NCBI GenBank assembly: GCA_012845835.1
Contig: JABAKD010000025.1
Location: 7,461,838 to 7,525,837 of the forward strand
Direction of reading: 5' to 3'
DNA length: 64,000 nt
Origin: Undaria pinnatifida
Lineage: Eukaryota > Sar > Phaeophyceae > Laminariales > Alariaceae
Shown: positions 1 through 30,029 of the stretch, in pieces
Position numbering within the stretch: the stretch's first letter is position 1
Layout: each line of letters opens with the position of its first letter
The notes under the pieces: generated by a model
What the model was told of the DNA's origin: nothing
What the model saw: the letters and a program-made list of their open reading frames with translations, nothing else
Databases searched by the model: none
Translations under genes and position numbers: made by a program

Positions 1-45
1 CCTGACATTCACACTTTCTGGCTTTTTTCTTCTGTTTGGTGCCAG

Positions 46-17728
<17,683 letters not shown>

Positions 17729-19369
17729 CGGAGTTGAAAGAACCACCGCATCCGCGGTTTTGAAATCTCGCTCAGAGAGAGACGGGGGGCGGGTCGGGGG
17801 GGGGGTGATGTTGTAAAACGCATCCCTCTGTCTCCCCTAGGTTTGGTTTTCAAGACTCAGCTTCCGCGATCGAAACATGCCGCTCTAAGTGGGAATTTAG
17901 TGGAGGGACTCAGGGAGTTGAGTGGTGAGGGGGACTAATGCTAGTCACTCCACGCGTCCATCACCTTTTGTTTTGCGGGGACGCAGTAATGCGTAGTTTT
18001 TTTGGCTGTGGTGTTCATCTCCTGTGAGCTGTCAACGGGGGCGGGGGCGCTTTTGTATGAGCGATTTTCCAGTCGTGTTGTGCTCTGCTCGCGTCTTCAA
18101 AACGCGGCTGACGTCACCACCATATTTTTTTACGAACTCCCGCACCAAGAAGATGGGCGCTGGTTTCTCTCTGCTTCTCGTTTTGGCTTTTTTTTTGCGG
18201 TTGTCGCTTGTTTTGTAGCCTGTCTTTGACCCGATCCCATCGAAATCTAGGCAACTTTTTTTTTTTTGGTTTTGCCAACATTTTCCGCTCCACTTTTGTA
18301 TTTCTGCTCTCGTTTCTTGTCCCTTTTTTTATTGTCTGCCTGTTTTGGTTGTTGACCTGGACCCAGTTTACGGGGGGGAACGTGCTTAAATTTTGAGTCA
18401 TTTTTTTGTGTAGTGGCGGAAAGGTCCAAAATATCAACTTTGAAGTGGAAATGGAGGGAGGGGAGGGGGGAGGCGAGCGGAGTGGGGCACGGGGGCTGGG
18501 CGGGGTGTCGGATGAGCTCTGAGTTCTGTCTCGTTCAAGCCGGGCAGGTTCAGGGTGACGGTGGCGTGGGGGGGGCGGGGGGGGGGTGAGGGGCAGGTTT
18601 TGAGGTCAAGCGAGGAGAGTGTAGAGGCGGGTGGGGGGCGAGAGACGCTGAATCTGGTATAACAGACAGCAGAACTTTCTGACTGTTTGCGGCCAAACAT
18701 TCGATACACAGCACAGCATCAGCAGTTATTTGAGTGAAACCCTTGGCGCTTTTTTCGAATGTCGCTCGGGGAAACGTGTAATGGGTCTGAAAGCGTGTAT
18801 TGATACCTTTCCCTTGTTGTATGTTATTCTACGTATGGTATCACATTTCATGTTTTGGTTTTGTAAATGCTTCCTCGCCTAAGGGACCTGCTTGGTATTT
18901 ACAGGCACGCGAACATTTTTTTCGAGACTCCCTAGCCAAATGCTTGAGGAAAAACTACAAGCGGGGTTTCACAATGAGGGTATTCACTAAGGGGAAAGGG
19001 AGCGGCAGACGTTTGTTTAGGAGGTGTTGTTTGTTTCATCATGGCATTTTTCTTTTGTGATCGTTTTTTGTTTGGTGGTTGTGCGCTTGTTCCGTTTTGT
19101 CTTCGAGGTTCACGGACAAAAAGGGGGCGTGCGCAAACAGTGCTACAAACCGCGATGCATTTTTTTTTTCATTGGCGTTGTTTTTCTTTTGCTGTTGTGT
19201 TGTTTCTGGCCGCAGCTACTACCAGGGTATGTAGGAGGTAGCGAAGCAGTGAAGTAGTACGAGTATTGACTACCATGGTATACAATAGTGGCAGTCTTTG
19301 TTTCCTGGGTTGGACGCAAAGCGTTACTCGTAACAGTTGAAGTCACGATTTTTTTCAGGTGTGTTTACC

Positions 19370-20060
19370 AGGTAATGAGAGATATACGCCGGGGTATCCG
19401 GGTATCACCCCGGTTTGTTTGGGTCATACTCGGGTATTGTATACCCGAGTTCCCCCAGAATGTATACCCTAATAAGCACACTTGAGGGCTTTTCTTTGTT
19501 GGCGTTTTTCTTTTTTTCTTTGTCTTTGGTTCCCGTTCTCGTTTCTTTTCACTTCGTTGCGTGATTTTTTCCGTTCGGTTCATCATTTCGTTCGTTACCT
19601 TTCGTTTTTGTTTTTTTCCTTTTTTTTTTTTCGTCGTGGACCTCTTTTCGCATGAAAAGAGGTGTGAGCGTTCGCCCCTTTCAAGGAAGAAAAGCAGCTG
19701 CGGTTAGGTGAAATTTCGACTATCTAGGATAGTATTTAGGATATTATACTGTACTACTTTTTGTTAGTTTTGTCAAGTCTCAGGGAGACATGGCGTTCGG
19801 GTACGCGTACGCCGAGAGAATGAGACGATTCGAGCTGGAACGGCATGAAGTACGCTGCCCTAGCGTACGATGTTTGCTCGAGTGAGCTTACGAGTATCAC
19901 TAAGGGTTAGGGTTAGGGTTAGGGTTACTCTCTAAACGGCCATGCTCGGGTAGATCCCATGTACTCCCAGGTTATATACCCTACTAAACGATCATGCTCG
20001 AGTGGGTACCGGAGGATCCCCAGAGTGTGCGGTCTACTAAACGCACCCCTTTGAGTATTT
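19370..20060 (+). repeat. Diverged ~60-bp units around a telomere-like tract
   Basis: Units near 19,425-19,487, 19,940-19,985 and 19,985-20,052 share (C/T)ATGCTCGGGTA, CCCAGA(A/G)TGT and CTACTAAACG or CCTAATAAGC. The telomere-like tract lies just before the second unit. Confidence 0.65.
19901..19926 (+). repeat. Interstitial (TTAGGG)n tract
   Basis: Four near-perfect TTAGGG units. A shorter two-unit tract is at 37,113-37,128. Confidence 0.95.
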
Positions 20061-20239
20061 TTGTTGTTTTTTTTTTTTGTTCGTTCAGTTCGCGCGCGGA
20101 TGCCAGGCATGAAATCACGTTTTTTGTTTCTGTCGGGTGGGCCAATGTTAGGGACGCCTACTAGAGCGGAAGGAAATCTTCCGGTTTTGTGATGACGATC
20201 TTTGTTTTTGTTTTGTCTTTTCTAGGTCCGGTACATATC

Positions 20240-20390
20240 ATAGCATGACATGCCATGCTATGCCATGCCATGCCATGCTTCCATGCCACGCCGTGCCATG
20301 CCATGCCGTGCCATGCCATGCCATGCCATGTCATGTCATGCCATGCCATGCCATGCCATGCCATGCCATGCTTCCATGCCATGCCATGAC
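20240..20390 (+). repeat. CATGC pentanucleotide microsatellite
   Basis: About 150 bp of CATGC with occasional CGTGC and CTTCCATGC variants. Confidence 0.97.
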
Positions 20391-21295
20391 TTGACGTCGA
20401 TGCGCGCTCTAAATTCTGCTTCAAAACTCCACCGACGAAAAATAATTGGCACGCTGCTACCTAGACCTGGCGGAAATAGCATTCCATGGGGTGGGGGTGG
20501 TACGGCGGTGTGTTGGGAGGTGGTGTGGGAGGGTGAGCGGTGTTGTCCCTGTTTTGGGCATGTGGGGGGTGGGTTGCGCGGGGATGTGGGAGGGGTCAAG
20601 GGTGTTGTCATTCTGCAGTGACGCGCTTTTGGTGCTTGTAGGGATTGCGGATTGAGCGTTCTGGGCGGGGATTTTGGGGTGTGGGGTGTGGAGGAGTTAG
20701 AGGTGTGTGGAGGGGGATGCGTGGGCGGGCAGGGGTTATTCTGTCAACCTTTGCGGCGCGATCTCCAAGCTAATAATGGCGATAGGGTAAGACAGCAAGA
20801 AGACTAGGGGGAGGATCGGATGGTGGAGGAGGGGATGCTGTGGAATCGAGTTTACATGGCTAATTTCGGACGTAGCGTTTGTTGTGCGACATTTTTGTCT
20901 CGGGGTTTAGATGGCTAAAGTCGAACGAAGCATTGGTTGTGGGACACTTTCAGTCTACCTTATCCTAGCACTTGCATTCTCCCTGGGAACATGAGGAGTT
21001 TATAGCCAGGAAGGGTGATGTAAGTGGAAGGGGAGGGGGGGGGGCATCTCTGGGATCTATCGGTCCATTGTCGTGGTTACGATGGCTGGTGACGTTGTGC
21101 TTTGTTTTCTCGCCCTATTTTGTTTTTGTTTTTGTCGAAAAAAGTCTGTCTTGCATGCGTACATGTCTGCATGTCTGTTGGTTCATGTTTATGTTTATTT
21201 TTATTTCAGTGCGTCGATGCTGTTGTGTGTTTTACTTGTTTTCGTTCGTGGGATCACGTGTGGGAAAAACAGGGGCTTGGCGAGGGTTAAGAGCT

Positions 21296-21402
21296 AGAGC
21301 GAGGGAGGGAAGAGGGAGGGAGGTGGGGGTGGGAAGGGAGGGAAGGTTGGAGGGAGAGGCGGGGATGGAGGGAGGGAGATATGGTGGGGAGGGAGGGAGG
21401 GG
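21296..21402 (+). repeat. GGGA-rich purine tract
   Basis: Nearly pure GGGAGGGA-type purine strand. Confidence 0.85.
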
Positions 21403-22221
21403 GTAACAATACAAATAATAGGTCCTCTTTATTTCACGTGGCTGACGTGAGAAAAATGGTGAAACGTTGGTTTCGGTGCAAGTTAAGGCGGTAATAATGC
21501 TGTTTTGTAAGGACTGGGGTGGGGTGGGGTGGGGGTCTGGATTACGACTAGTAAGCTGTAATGTCGAGGGCTGGGCCGAAAGGAACACGCGGCAGGAGGG
21601 TAGTTCGTTGCTGCTGCTATTCTCTTTGGTCAGTCCAATGATGTATCATCATTGTCATCCATGCAGCAAATGTACCTTTTTACGTATGTACCTAGAATAG
21701 GGTACTTTTGTTTTGTTCGGGAGTCACACAGAAGAATAGGAAGAGAGGCCCACTTTTTCGGTGAGCAAATAATACAATACACGTGAGCCCGTAGCACGCT
21801 GTAGTAGGGGACTAATATCCCAATCACGGCCATCCGCCGTTAGTTCTGTTGATACATAGGGGAGGTATTTGTTTCCTTCCCTTTCTTTGTACGCGTCCTT
21901 CTTCTATACGAACCCCACCCCCCGAAGCGTGCCACATCATCTTTCCTTCATTGTTGGATAGGATGCCTGCCCTGCTCCCTGGCCATTTTAATACCAGTTG
22001 TACGCTCTTTTTTCGTCTGCTTGCTAATTCGGATAATGTTTCCATCGCGGATTCCGTTCGGATTATGATTCCGTCTCATTTTAGATTCCTTCTCAGTTTC
22101 GGGTTCGGGTTCGAGTTTTTAATTCGAATTCGAACTCGATTTCAAATTCGGATTTAAAACGTGGTTTTGGTATCTCGGTGTTGTGAACTGGATTTGATGT
22201 AAGGCTCGGCTTCTTCTGGAT

Positions 22222-22298
22222 CGATTTTGGATTCGATTTCGGATTCGATTTCGGATTCGATTTCGGATTCGATTTCGGATTCGATTTCGGATTCGATA
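22222..22298 (+). repeat. 12-bp minisatellite GGATTCGATTTC
   Basis: Six almost identical units; related GATTCG words spread from 22,040 to 22,450. Confidence 0.95.
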
Positions 22299-25224
22299 CA
22301 GGTACATCGTTTGGATTTGGTTTTTGGATTCATAATCGGTTCAACTTTGGTTTCGGATTATGGTTCGGAATTTGATTCGATTTCTGGTTCGGTTTCGGGA
22401 TCGATTCGACTATCAGCTTCGGTTTTTGGTTTTGGTTTCTCCAATTCGTTTCTTGACGTCGTCGGAGGAGAAATCAACTGTCCGTTCGGGTTGGATCGTT
22501 GTTCGACCAAGTAATCGATCGTCGGGTGTGTTGGAGCCTAAACGCTGCCTGGTGCTATCTCGTACTACTTTTTTGGTGGTACGTTCGTAGAAAGGGGTGG
22601 GCCCAGAGGAAGTTGTTGATGAGCGTACTATACTACTGCCTTCAAAGCTACAAAACAGAGGCAGTCGCGACCGTTGGGCGCGGTAAGTTTTCATTGCGTT
22701 ATGATCGGTAATGTCATGTAGGAAGAGAATGCTCACGGTGACGGCTGATGGATGACGATGCTGATATGTACCGCGTTTTTTTCCGGGGATGAGGTCTTAT
22801 CGTCCCCGAGTATGATTATCCTGGCGATGACGATGATGTGTATGCTGGTATGTATGAGAATGATGATGGTGATGATGACGACTGTCATGGAGACGGTGGT
22901 GATGACGACGATCATTGGGATGATTAAAACGGTGGTGGTGATGTTGTCATTTGTTTTTTGCGGCATGTTTATGGGGGGATGGGTCCGGGGAGGGGGTTCC
23001 ACCCAATTATGCGCCAATCATGGTTAAGAGAGAAGGGGTGTTGTTTCGGAAGCATCAGCTGGAGGAAGCTCAGCTCGTTCGAATGAAAAACTGTTCAAGA
23101 GTTCAGTTGAATGAAGACCATGTAATGTTTAGAATGGAGACAGGGGAGATTAATTGCGTCGATTTCAATTTAAGGCACGACGTTCAGCTGAGTGAACTTC
23201 ACTGATGGGGGATTATATACAATCTGTAATATTATACCATATTTCGTTTTCTTAGACGCGGTTGTTTGTACGTATTCGTCGAGAAGTCGCGTGGGAGCCC
23301 AATAGCGCCCGACGCGTGTAGGTGTTGGCTGGGCCAGGTAAAGTGGAAGCGTTGAGTTGCTTTGTACCGGGCACGATAGCTTTTATCTGCAGCCACCAAT
23401 ATTATGTTTCAATAATCGGAGAACGGGTTACCTTATTTATTTGCACTGCTGCTGTGAATAGGTGTGCTTATCTATTTGTGATCTATTTATTCGGGCAGCC
23501 GGATGTATTACTATTCTTCGACCAGGGGTTTGGGTCGTCATTGTCTTCTTGACTTACTTGTCTTGAGTATAGTACCTAGATGCCAGGGATGGAAACACGC
23601 GATAAGGATTGTTATTACATGGTTGCTGTGCTTGGTACTTCAAGCTCAATGATATCAGGCGTTCACGCACGTAAATTCCATGACAAAGTCTGGTATGCTT
23701 TTTGAAGTTTCGCCATGCGCGCGCCAGAAAGAGGGCTGGTTGGTTGCGCTACACGTGAATCTTGATTTCACGCGGATGTGACCTCCAACACTTTTTTAGC
23801 GATGCGCGCGCCAGCAAAAAGGACCGTGGATGTTAGTTGAACGTGTTTGTTTTCGTGTGGGCTTTGTTTGACTAGATGGGCGGCACGGGTTACCCACTAG
23901 CATCAGGGCGACTGCACCACTTCTACGCACTACCAGACCGGCTGCTATTTGCAACGCATTCCTCTCCTCACGCTAGCTCGTGCTGTGTATTATAGCCTCA
24001 GGATCATTTTCGTGTCGTTATCGCAGGACGTGTAGGCTCGCATTTCTCGTTGGCATCTCACACGACGTGGCTTCTAACAAAGCTCTTCACAATGTGTCAT
24101 GTACGACACCCAAAATCCCGCGTCAGCTCTCTCTTTCATCTTCAGCATTGCCCGAGAATATTGGCAAAACCCAAGCCTAACCCTATCAACCGCGCGCCCT
24201 TCCCGAAATGCTCTTCTTCTCCTGTAGGTGGAATATTTGGTAATCGGTTGGGGTATACACGCTTGGCAGGCGCTAGCGCAGGCTCGCGCCGGTAGTGCTA
24301 TGGTCAGAGTACATTCATGTTCCAACAGCCTGTCTCCAGCTATGAGCTCACTGCGACACGCAGTGTGAAGAACATGTTATTTGAATGTCGTTAATGGCCG
24401 GCTGCGTTCGAAGTATAGTGTACCGATATACCGATATACCGATGCAAGGGGGCAAGATGAGGTAGACTTGTATTCGACGTTTCCCAAGCCCATCTCATCC
24501 TGTACAAGCAAGTCTTCCCAACAACTACATAGTTTCCAGGCTGGTGCCATTAACAGTAACAGTCCACATGGACCCACAGGAACTTTCCACGCACCATTCC
24601 TACACTACGCCATTCCGCAATACACAGTAGAATACACAGCAGAGCACCTTTGCCAGAAACATAAATACCGAGCCCGGCTGGGTATCTTATTTGGGCGAGG
24701 GTGCGATCTACTCTAACTTCAACATACCGACTCCCGGATTTATTATTTTCACTCAAATATCAGCTAGCATTTTTACCCTGTTTCCTATGGATGTCCTGCA
24801 CTGCTGTATCATCTGTAACAGGCGTTTATTGATTGGCACTGTTGAATGGGACCGGATACAATGAAAAAAACCCATTGAATGGGCGTGTTGAGAAAATAGC
24901 GCCAACAACAGGCTAATGTCCTCATTGCTGTTCAGAGTAGTAGGCATCAGTACAGCTCCACAGCGTATCGTACCAGCGCAAAATAACCTGTAGCCATGTG
25001 TCGTGATGTTGTGGAGAATTGCGGCTGTGCAACGTGTGATGTTCACAACAGTATGTCTTGTTGCGACATACCTGGTTTAAGTTGACACATACTATTAATA
25101 CATACATACATACATACCTGGTGGGTATACGTTTCCTTCACTGCTTTCTATAGAACGGGAATATTATATTCTAGATCCGAAATGAATCGTTCCTTGCAGG
25201 AGGTATGGTTCCAACTCCATCTCC

Positions 25225-25680
25225 TACATTGCTTGCTTTTCTCTGGAAGTTGATGGAAGCTTCCACGGAAGCTTCCACGGAAGCTTCCACTACTTCCAGT
25301 GGAAGCGTTGCAGGTTTTAGTGGAAGTTTCCGGGGAAGAACCCTAACCGTAGAGTTTCCATGTCAATTACAAACTATTGCAGCTTGCCTGGTAAACGGAG
25401 ACTTTCGTGGAAGAAGCTTTCACTACTTCCATGGAAGCTTCCATTAATTCCACGGCAGCAGCTTCCACGGGAGCCCCCATCATCTTCCTTGGAAGTTTCC
25501 GTTGAAGTGGTAGTGGCATATTCTAGGGTTACAGAAGTTACCACCGAAGTTTCCATGGTAATATTACGCTACTAGTGTAGACTAAGCTGCTTCCATGGAA
25601 ACTTCCACTACTTCCATGGAAATTTAATACTCCCATGTGCTTCCCTCCAAGCTTCCATGGAATTGACGGAAAGACCCATA
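25225..25680. repeat. Array of GGAAGCTTCC-type palindromes
   Basis: At least a dozen words of the form (A/T)GGAAGCTTCCA or CCATGGAAG occur on both strands within 450 bp, some adjacent (25,250-25,290). The array mixes TGGAAGCTTCCA and CCATGGAA palindromes. Confidence 0.85.
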
Positions 25681-26131
25681 GAACAATCTCTCCGGACGAT
25701 GTTTGTTCCGACGAATAAGACACTATGTGTTTGAGAGGGTATTCGTCGGTGGAACGATGGTTGCCCCACAAACCGATCACGAATGAACCCAAATAGAAAG
25801 GTTACGAGCGTGGACAAGTCACCATTATTATCATAATAAGATGACGCTCGTCGGCGGTAAGAAGGATGACCATCGATGCGTGGATTGATACATGATGAAC
25901 GGCAGTTTGGGACAATGGCCTTGAGGCTGTAGTATTGAGGCAAAATGGTCTAGCGTGGAAACTCTCGCTCAGCAGTCTGTTGCGGGTGGAGGTGGTGAAC
26001 GGTGGAGGTGGATAAAAAAAAAGGTTATCTAGTGTCAGCGGCAATGTCAATCGATAGACAAACTCTTTTGGTCTGTTGGTTATAACAATATCCATCACGG
26101 TTGCTTCCCCAACATCTAATGTTCAGGATAC

Positions 26132-26393
26132 TGTTATGGTATTCCCCTGAGAGCCTAAAAAGGCGTAAAATATGGGATACGGTTGGTTTCACATGCCTTT
26201 GAAGGCATGTGCGTATAGGAAAAAGGGAATGCCAATTTAGCCTCGCGGAACGGAACGCTATTCAGTTTGTCTGTGGCGTGTGTGGAACAAAGACAAGAGC
26301 TTATCTATTACAAGTGAGTGACCAACGTGAAACCTGCGTAGTAGAGAAACCTGCAAAGGGTGGGCCTGTGTCTGTAACAACCCCTCAATCTTA
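26132..26393 (+). repeat. Ty3-A 5' LTR
   Basis: Starts TGTTATGG and aligns over its whole length with 36,655-36,916. It shares TATTC.CCTG, TTTGAAGGCATGTGCGTATAGG, CTTATCTA and AAACCTGCAAAGGGTGG-like words. TGTTA at the start mirrors TAACA at 26,375-26,379, so the true 3' border may be there with the last 14 bases outside. Confidence 0.75.
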
Positions 26394-26401
26394 TTATTCC
26401 T

Positions 26402-26462
26402 GTGGCGTCGTCGACATACAATGGGTTTTTGGGTCGTGGGTTCAAATCCCACCATCCACCAT
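26402..26462 (+). other. tRNA 3'-half-like sequence
   Basis: GTGGG-TTCAAAT-CCCAC is a perfect T-arm with a B-box match, followed by CATCCACCA. No matching 5' acceptor strand was found, so this is at most a tRNA fragment or a tRNA-derived repeat, just inside the 5' LTR and in sense orientation, not the orientation of a primer-binding site. Confidence 0.4.
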
Positions 26463-27034
26463 AATATAATTTTTCAGACTTTCCCCATGTCGACCTCGAG
26501 AAATACTCTCCCCGGTATCCCCAGGAAATAAAACCGCTTGGATATTGATAGGTCCGCCCGTGTATCCGGCCGACTTGCAATTTCGCCGTTTCAGGGGGGA
26601 AGAGTGTTGAAAGGCTTAGTTTGGGTAAGCTATTGGTTAACCTTCTGCAAGTGCTCGAACGGGCTAGTACCCTACTAATTCCTTGACAAAAAAGGGGGAT
26701 GGGGTCGCGCCTCCCACTCGCGCCGCCCCCCGGTGATGGGCTCCCTACGGCTCGAGCCCTCTGGTCTGGCCATAGCAGCGGTGGTGGTGGCAACGGGCGT
26801 CGTACGGGATCGGTGCACCGCGGCAAGGGGGGAGGTCACAGCCCGTCTTCCGCAGGAAAAAGAGCCACCACCACTCGGGAGGACAGCCAGGTTTCTCCAC
26901 CTTGAGCTCACTCTCCGACATTTCGAAGGCGGGAAGAGCATTGGGCCATCTCCTCCTGACGTCAAGGTGGTGCAACCCCACAAGGCAAGTCCCGTCTCCG
27001 GCAGATGTAGCCTCCTCTACCGAGAGGTTATTTT

Positions 27035-27882
27035 TTGAAAAATATTTCTGAGAACCGCGCAAAGCCGTTGTCATCCGCTCTAGGCCGCGATCGGCAGGCC
27101 GCCATAGATGAGGCCGCCGCCCGCGCAGGAGTCGAACACAAAAACACCGTCAAGGACAAATACGTCAATGTGGACACGCGCAAGATGGCGCGCGTCACAT
27201 CCTTGCCCCCCACAAACCCCAGCCAGGCTGTCGCCGCCCAACAACTGATGCGCTCGGTCAAGGAAGCCCAAACCGACATCCTCACGATTTGCGATTCGCG
27301 ATGCAAAAGAGACGACCTAAAATCCCCGGTTTAGATCTCTTGGTGGTAACACACCCCCAACCGAGCTGTCGGGCGTGCTTAAACGATGACAAACCGTCTG
27401 CCCCCGCCCTAAACACCGTCATTGATTGCGGTTTTGGCCAGGTCTCGCGGCGGCTTTTGACCTTCTCCTCCAAGTGCTGAGCCGGCAGTTTGACGACGGG
27501 GACGCGTCGTCTGCTCTTAGCGAGAATCAGAATTTTGGGCGTGCCCAACGGCACCCCTTACGCGGCTTACTACCGCGCTTTTCGTTTGGCTGTTTCGGGG
27601 GTTACGGGCAGCGAGCGCGCGATGGTGCCAGGGTTGGGGCTGGTACTGGAGATTGTGCGCCTTAGCCTAAACGAGCGGTTTCCGCAGCTTATGTCTAGTT
27701 TGTACCTTGGACATCTGGCAACTCGTCCTCAGCCTTTTGATTCGATTTATGCCACGTGGTTAGCTTTGGGTACACTTGCGAACAACAAAACACCAGCCAT
27801 TAACGGCACGCGACATCGCAGACTTCTGCTTGCGCAGGGGCACTCGACATCGCAGACTTCGTACAACAGACAGTTAAAATAG
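27035..27882 (+). pseudogene. Ty3-A gag (frameshifted)
   Basis: Two coding blocks in different frames. The first, 27,035-27,334, has AIDEAAARAGVEHKN and SQAVAAQQLMRSVKEAQ. The second, 27,490-27,882, has LLLARIRILGVPNGTPYAA and RAMVPGLGLVLEIVRLS, then NNKTPAING. The second block is the recognisable capsid-like part of this gypsy family. At least one frameshift lies between 27,300 and 27,500. Confidence 0.65.
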
Positions 27883-27901
27883 CCCCAACCCTTCGCCGGT
27901 C

Positions 27902-27974
27902 GCCCCGGTGGCGTATCAGGTTATTCTCGAGTCTGGTATAGATCACTTTCGTGAGTTCGAACCCCCCTGAGTGC
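27902..27974 (+). other. Degenerate tRNA-like sequence
   Basis: GCCCCGG, an A-box-like TGGCGTATCAGGTTA, a central TATAGAT and a B-box-like GAGTTCGAACCCC sit at tRNA-like spacing. The acceptor and T stems do not pair well, so a functional tRNA is unlikely. Confidence 0.35.
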
Positions 27975-28266
27975 ATACTCGTATAAATTCGTGGGGACTT
28001 TTTCTGGTGCACAAATTGACTTACGGAAAGCGCGAGAGCGTGATTTAGGAACACTCGATGAAAAATAGACGAGCAGTGGGATTGCTGAACCCTACGCGCG
28101 ATAAAAATTGAAGGCAAGAACCGGGGGGTAGAAGGGACGACATCTGTGACCACGGCTTGTCCAGAAGCTGGAAGGTAGATGTGTGTGAAAAAAAAAGGTC
28201 TGTTAGATGTCGCTTATCGATGCGGTATTTAGCATGCAGAAGCCTCAGCAGTAATGACTTGGATAC

Positions 28267-28869
28267 ATGATGGACAGCAGCTCCGGTCACAGTTCGCAAG
28301 ACACGCGTTCCGGATTTTCACAGCAGGGGTCTGACGGCGGCTACGGTAAAAGCACCAATAGCTCAACAATAACTGTGCACCCATCAGTCGTGCCCTTGCT
28401 CGCCTCGACGACTGGAACCCCTAGCATGCACCTTGGTCCGTCGAACAATAATAACCTAATGCCCGTCAACCCGGCACTTTCCGCACTGTGATTGACGCCC
28501 CGACGGTGGTACGGCACCCCTCGCGCGTCCACCGCCAGCATTGCCAGGGGAACAACTACATATTTCACCAGAAGGTCGTGTGCCACGCTCGTCAAGCGCC
28601 CAGCGCCGACCAGCCTCGACCATTGACCCCAAGCCCCGGACGTTGATCCTGGGTACCGGCAACCTTCCTAGGCTTTGTGACACAGCACATCTTGATACCG
28701 CGACGAGCTCCCGCGCTCCTTGGCTGCCAACCACCGCCCAAAATCGCCGCGCATCTGGCATTTTGCCTACAGCACCGACGTTACAAGCATGTACTGGCCG
28801 CCGCCCGGGATTAAAGCCGGCTGCACCCAAACCCCGCGTCCCGCCCACGCGTATTGCAACGCCTGCTGG
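28267..28869 (+). pseudogene. Ty3-A gag C-terminal or spacer region
   Basis: Ser-, Pro- and Asn-rich reading frames (SSSGHSSQDTRSGFSQQG; PASTIDPKPRTL) in two phases. No zinc knuckle is visible. It leads into the 173-bp tandem repeats. Confidence 0.4.
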
Positions 28870-29385
28870 CAATTCTTTTAATGGCACCACTGCCGCGCCG
28901 GGAGCTCTCGCATTGAGCATCACTTCCCATCGCGCAACGTGCGTCCTGGTTTTAGACCAACCGCGTTACATTGACTCTTTGCGAGAGTGTTGCCCCCCGC
29001 CTCACTCCTACACACCCCGCCCTCATGGTTCCGCCTGCTGACAATTCATTTTAATGGCACCACTGCCGCGCCGGGAGCTCTCGCCTTGAGCATCACTTCC
29101 CATCGCGCAACGTGCGTCCTGGTTTTAGACCAACCGCGTTACATTGACTCATCGCGAGAGCGTCGCCCCCCGCCTCACTTCTACACACCCCGCCCTCCTG
29201 GTCCCGCCTGCTGACAATTCATTTTAATGGAACCACTGCCGCGCCGGGAGCTCTTGCCTTGAGCAACACTTCCCATCGCGCAACGCGCGTCCTGGTTTTA
29301 GACCAACCGCGTTACATTGACTCTTCGCGAGAGCGTCGCCCCCCGCCTCACTTCTACACACCCCGCCCTGCTGGTTCCGACCATA
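28870..29385 (+). repeat. Three 172-173-bp tandem repeats in Ty3-A
   Basis: Copies begin at CAATTC 28,870, 29,042 and 29,215 and are over 90 percent alike. Each encodes NGTTAAPGALALS and VLVLDQPRYIDS. Because the period is not a multiple of three, each copy continues the peptide in the next frame, and copies 1 and 2 end in a stop. Confidence 0.95.
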
Positions 29386-29615
29386 CGGCGACGGTTGGTT
29401 TGTTGTGCGGGAAGGCCGGCGTCGGAACCTCGCGCCCCTTTTTAGCGCTCGACTCAATTTCCCCCGCGTGAACGGTGGGCATTCTGGTCTGTTTCCTATC
29501 GCAAAGGAATCAGCGAGCTTAGCTACCCCGCCCACACCCCCGGTCGTGGGTACATGGCAGAAACCCCTCCGGCGGGCACTCAAGTGCCGCCCGTCCTAGA
29601 TCCGTTTTAAAATTA

Positions 29616-30029
29616 GTGTGGAGTGTCTGCAGGCTCTCCTCGCCTTTGCGTGCCCACGGTTACCCCCTCCGGACTTTCGCGGCACTAGTGGAACAGGCGA
29701 TCCCGACACTGCCCGTCAAACCTGTGGTGACTCGACAACCTTCGGCCAACGTAACCGGGGTATCTGCCCTCCGTCGCGCTGATGACTCGCTTCTCTCGTC
29801 AAGCAGACCTGGCTCCGAGCCCCGTGCCCCGGATGACGCCGAGTCGATGGGCGCAGAGAGAGCCACTTCAGGTGACGTTTCACCTACGCGCGACAACGCC
29901 CCACCGCCGGTGACCGTCAGACCGGCCCCGCGGTCCTCGTCGGCGACCCAGTGCCCCACAGGGCTGCAATGCGCCTCAACCATACCCTCCGAGGGCTCGC
30001 CCTCCTCGAATTTTGACGCTACACGCGAG
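29616..30029 (+). pseudogene. Ty3-A spacer, Pro/Ser/Thr-rich
   Basis: Open frame with VTRQPSANVTGVSAL and DNAPPPVTVRPAPRSS, probably disordered. It ends upstream of the NADAR-like region and shares its reading frame at STGNVVLFWQP. Confidence 0.4.

Larger units (their letters stand above)
17729..26131. other. Gene-poor interval
   Basis: The first few hundred bases could be the 3' untranslated region of the phosphatase gene. The rest shows T-rich and G-rich low-complexity DNA, short tandem repeats and no reading frame with recognisable protein character. A weak candidate is 23,023-23,205 (+), which encodes KREGVLFRKHQLEEAQLVR and is charged, but it lacks splice or homology support. Confidence 0.6.

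Noticed and set aside
18434-18709. 91-residue Pro-rich minus-strand frame
   Set aside because: Overlaps C/G-rich low-complexity DNA; no splice, homology or start context support.
20161-20424. MAWHGMAWHG repeat protein on the minus strand
   Set aside because: Pure translation of the CATGC microsatellite.
22119-22307. NRIRNRIRN / SDSISDSIS repeat proteins
   Set aside because: Translations of the 12-bp GATTCG minisatellite on either strand.
26308-26826. 172-residue minus-strand frame with WWDLNPRPKNP
   Set aside because: DLNPRP peptides are a known artefact of translating a tRNA-like T-arm on the wrong strand; here it overlaps the tRNA-like sequence at 26,402-26,462.
28870-29385. CRISPR-like or satellite array
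   Set aside because: Three units of 173 bp without spacers, coding-like content, inside a gypsy element; CRISPR is also not expected in a eukaryote.
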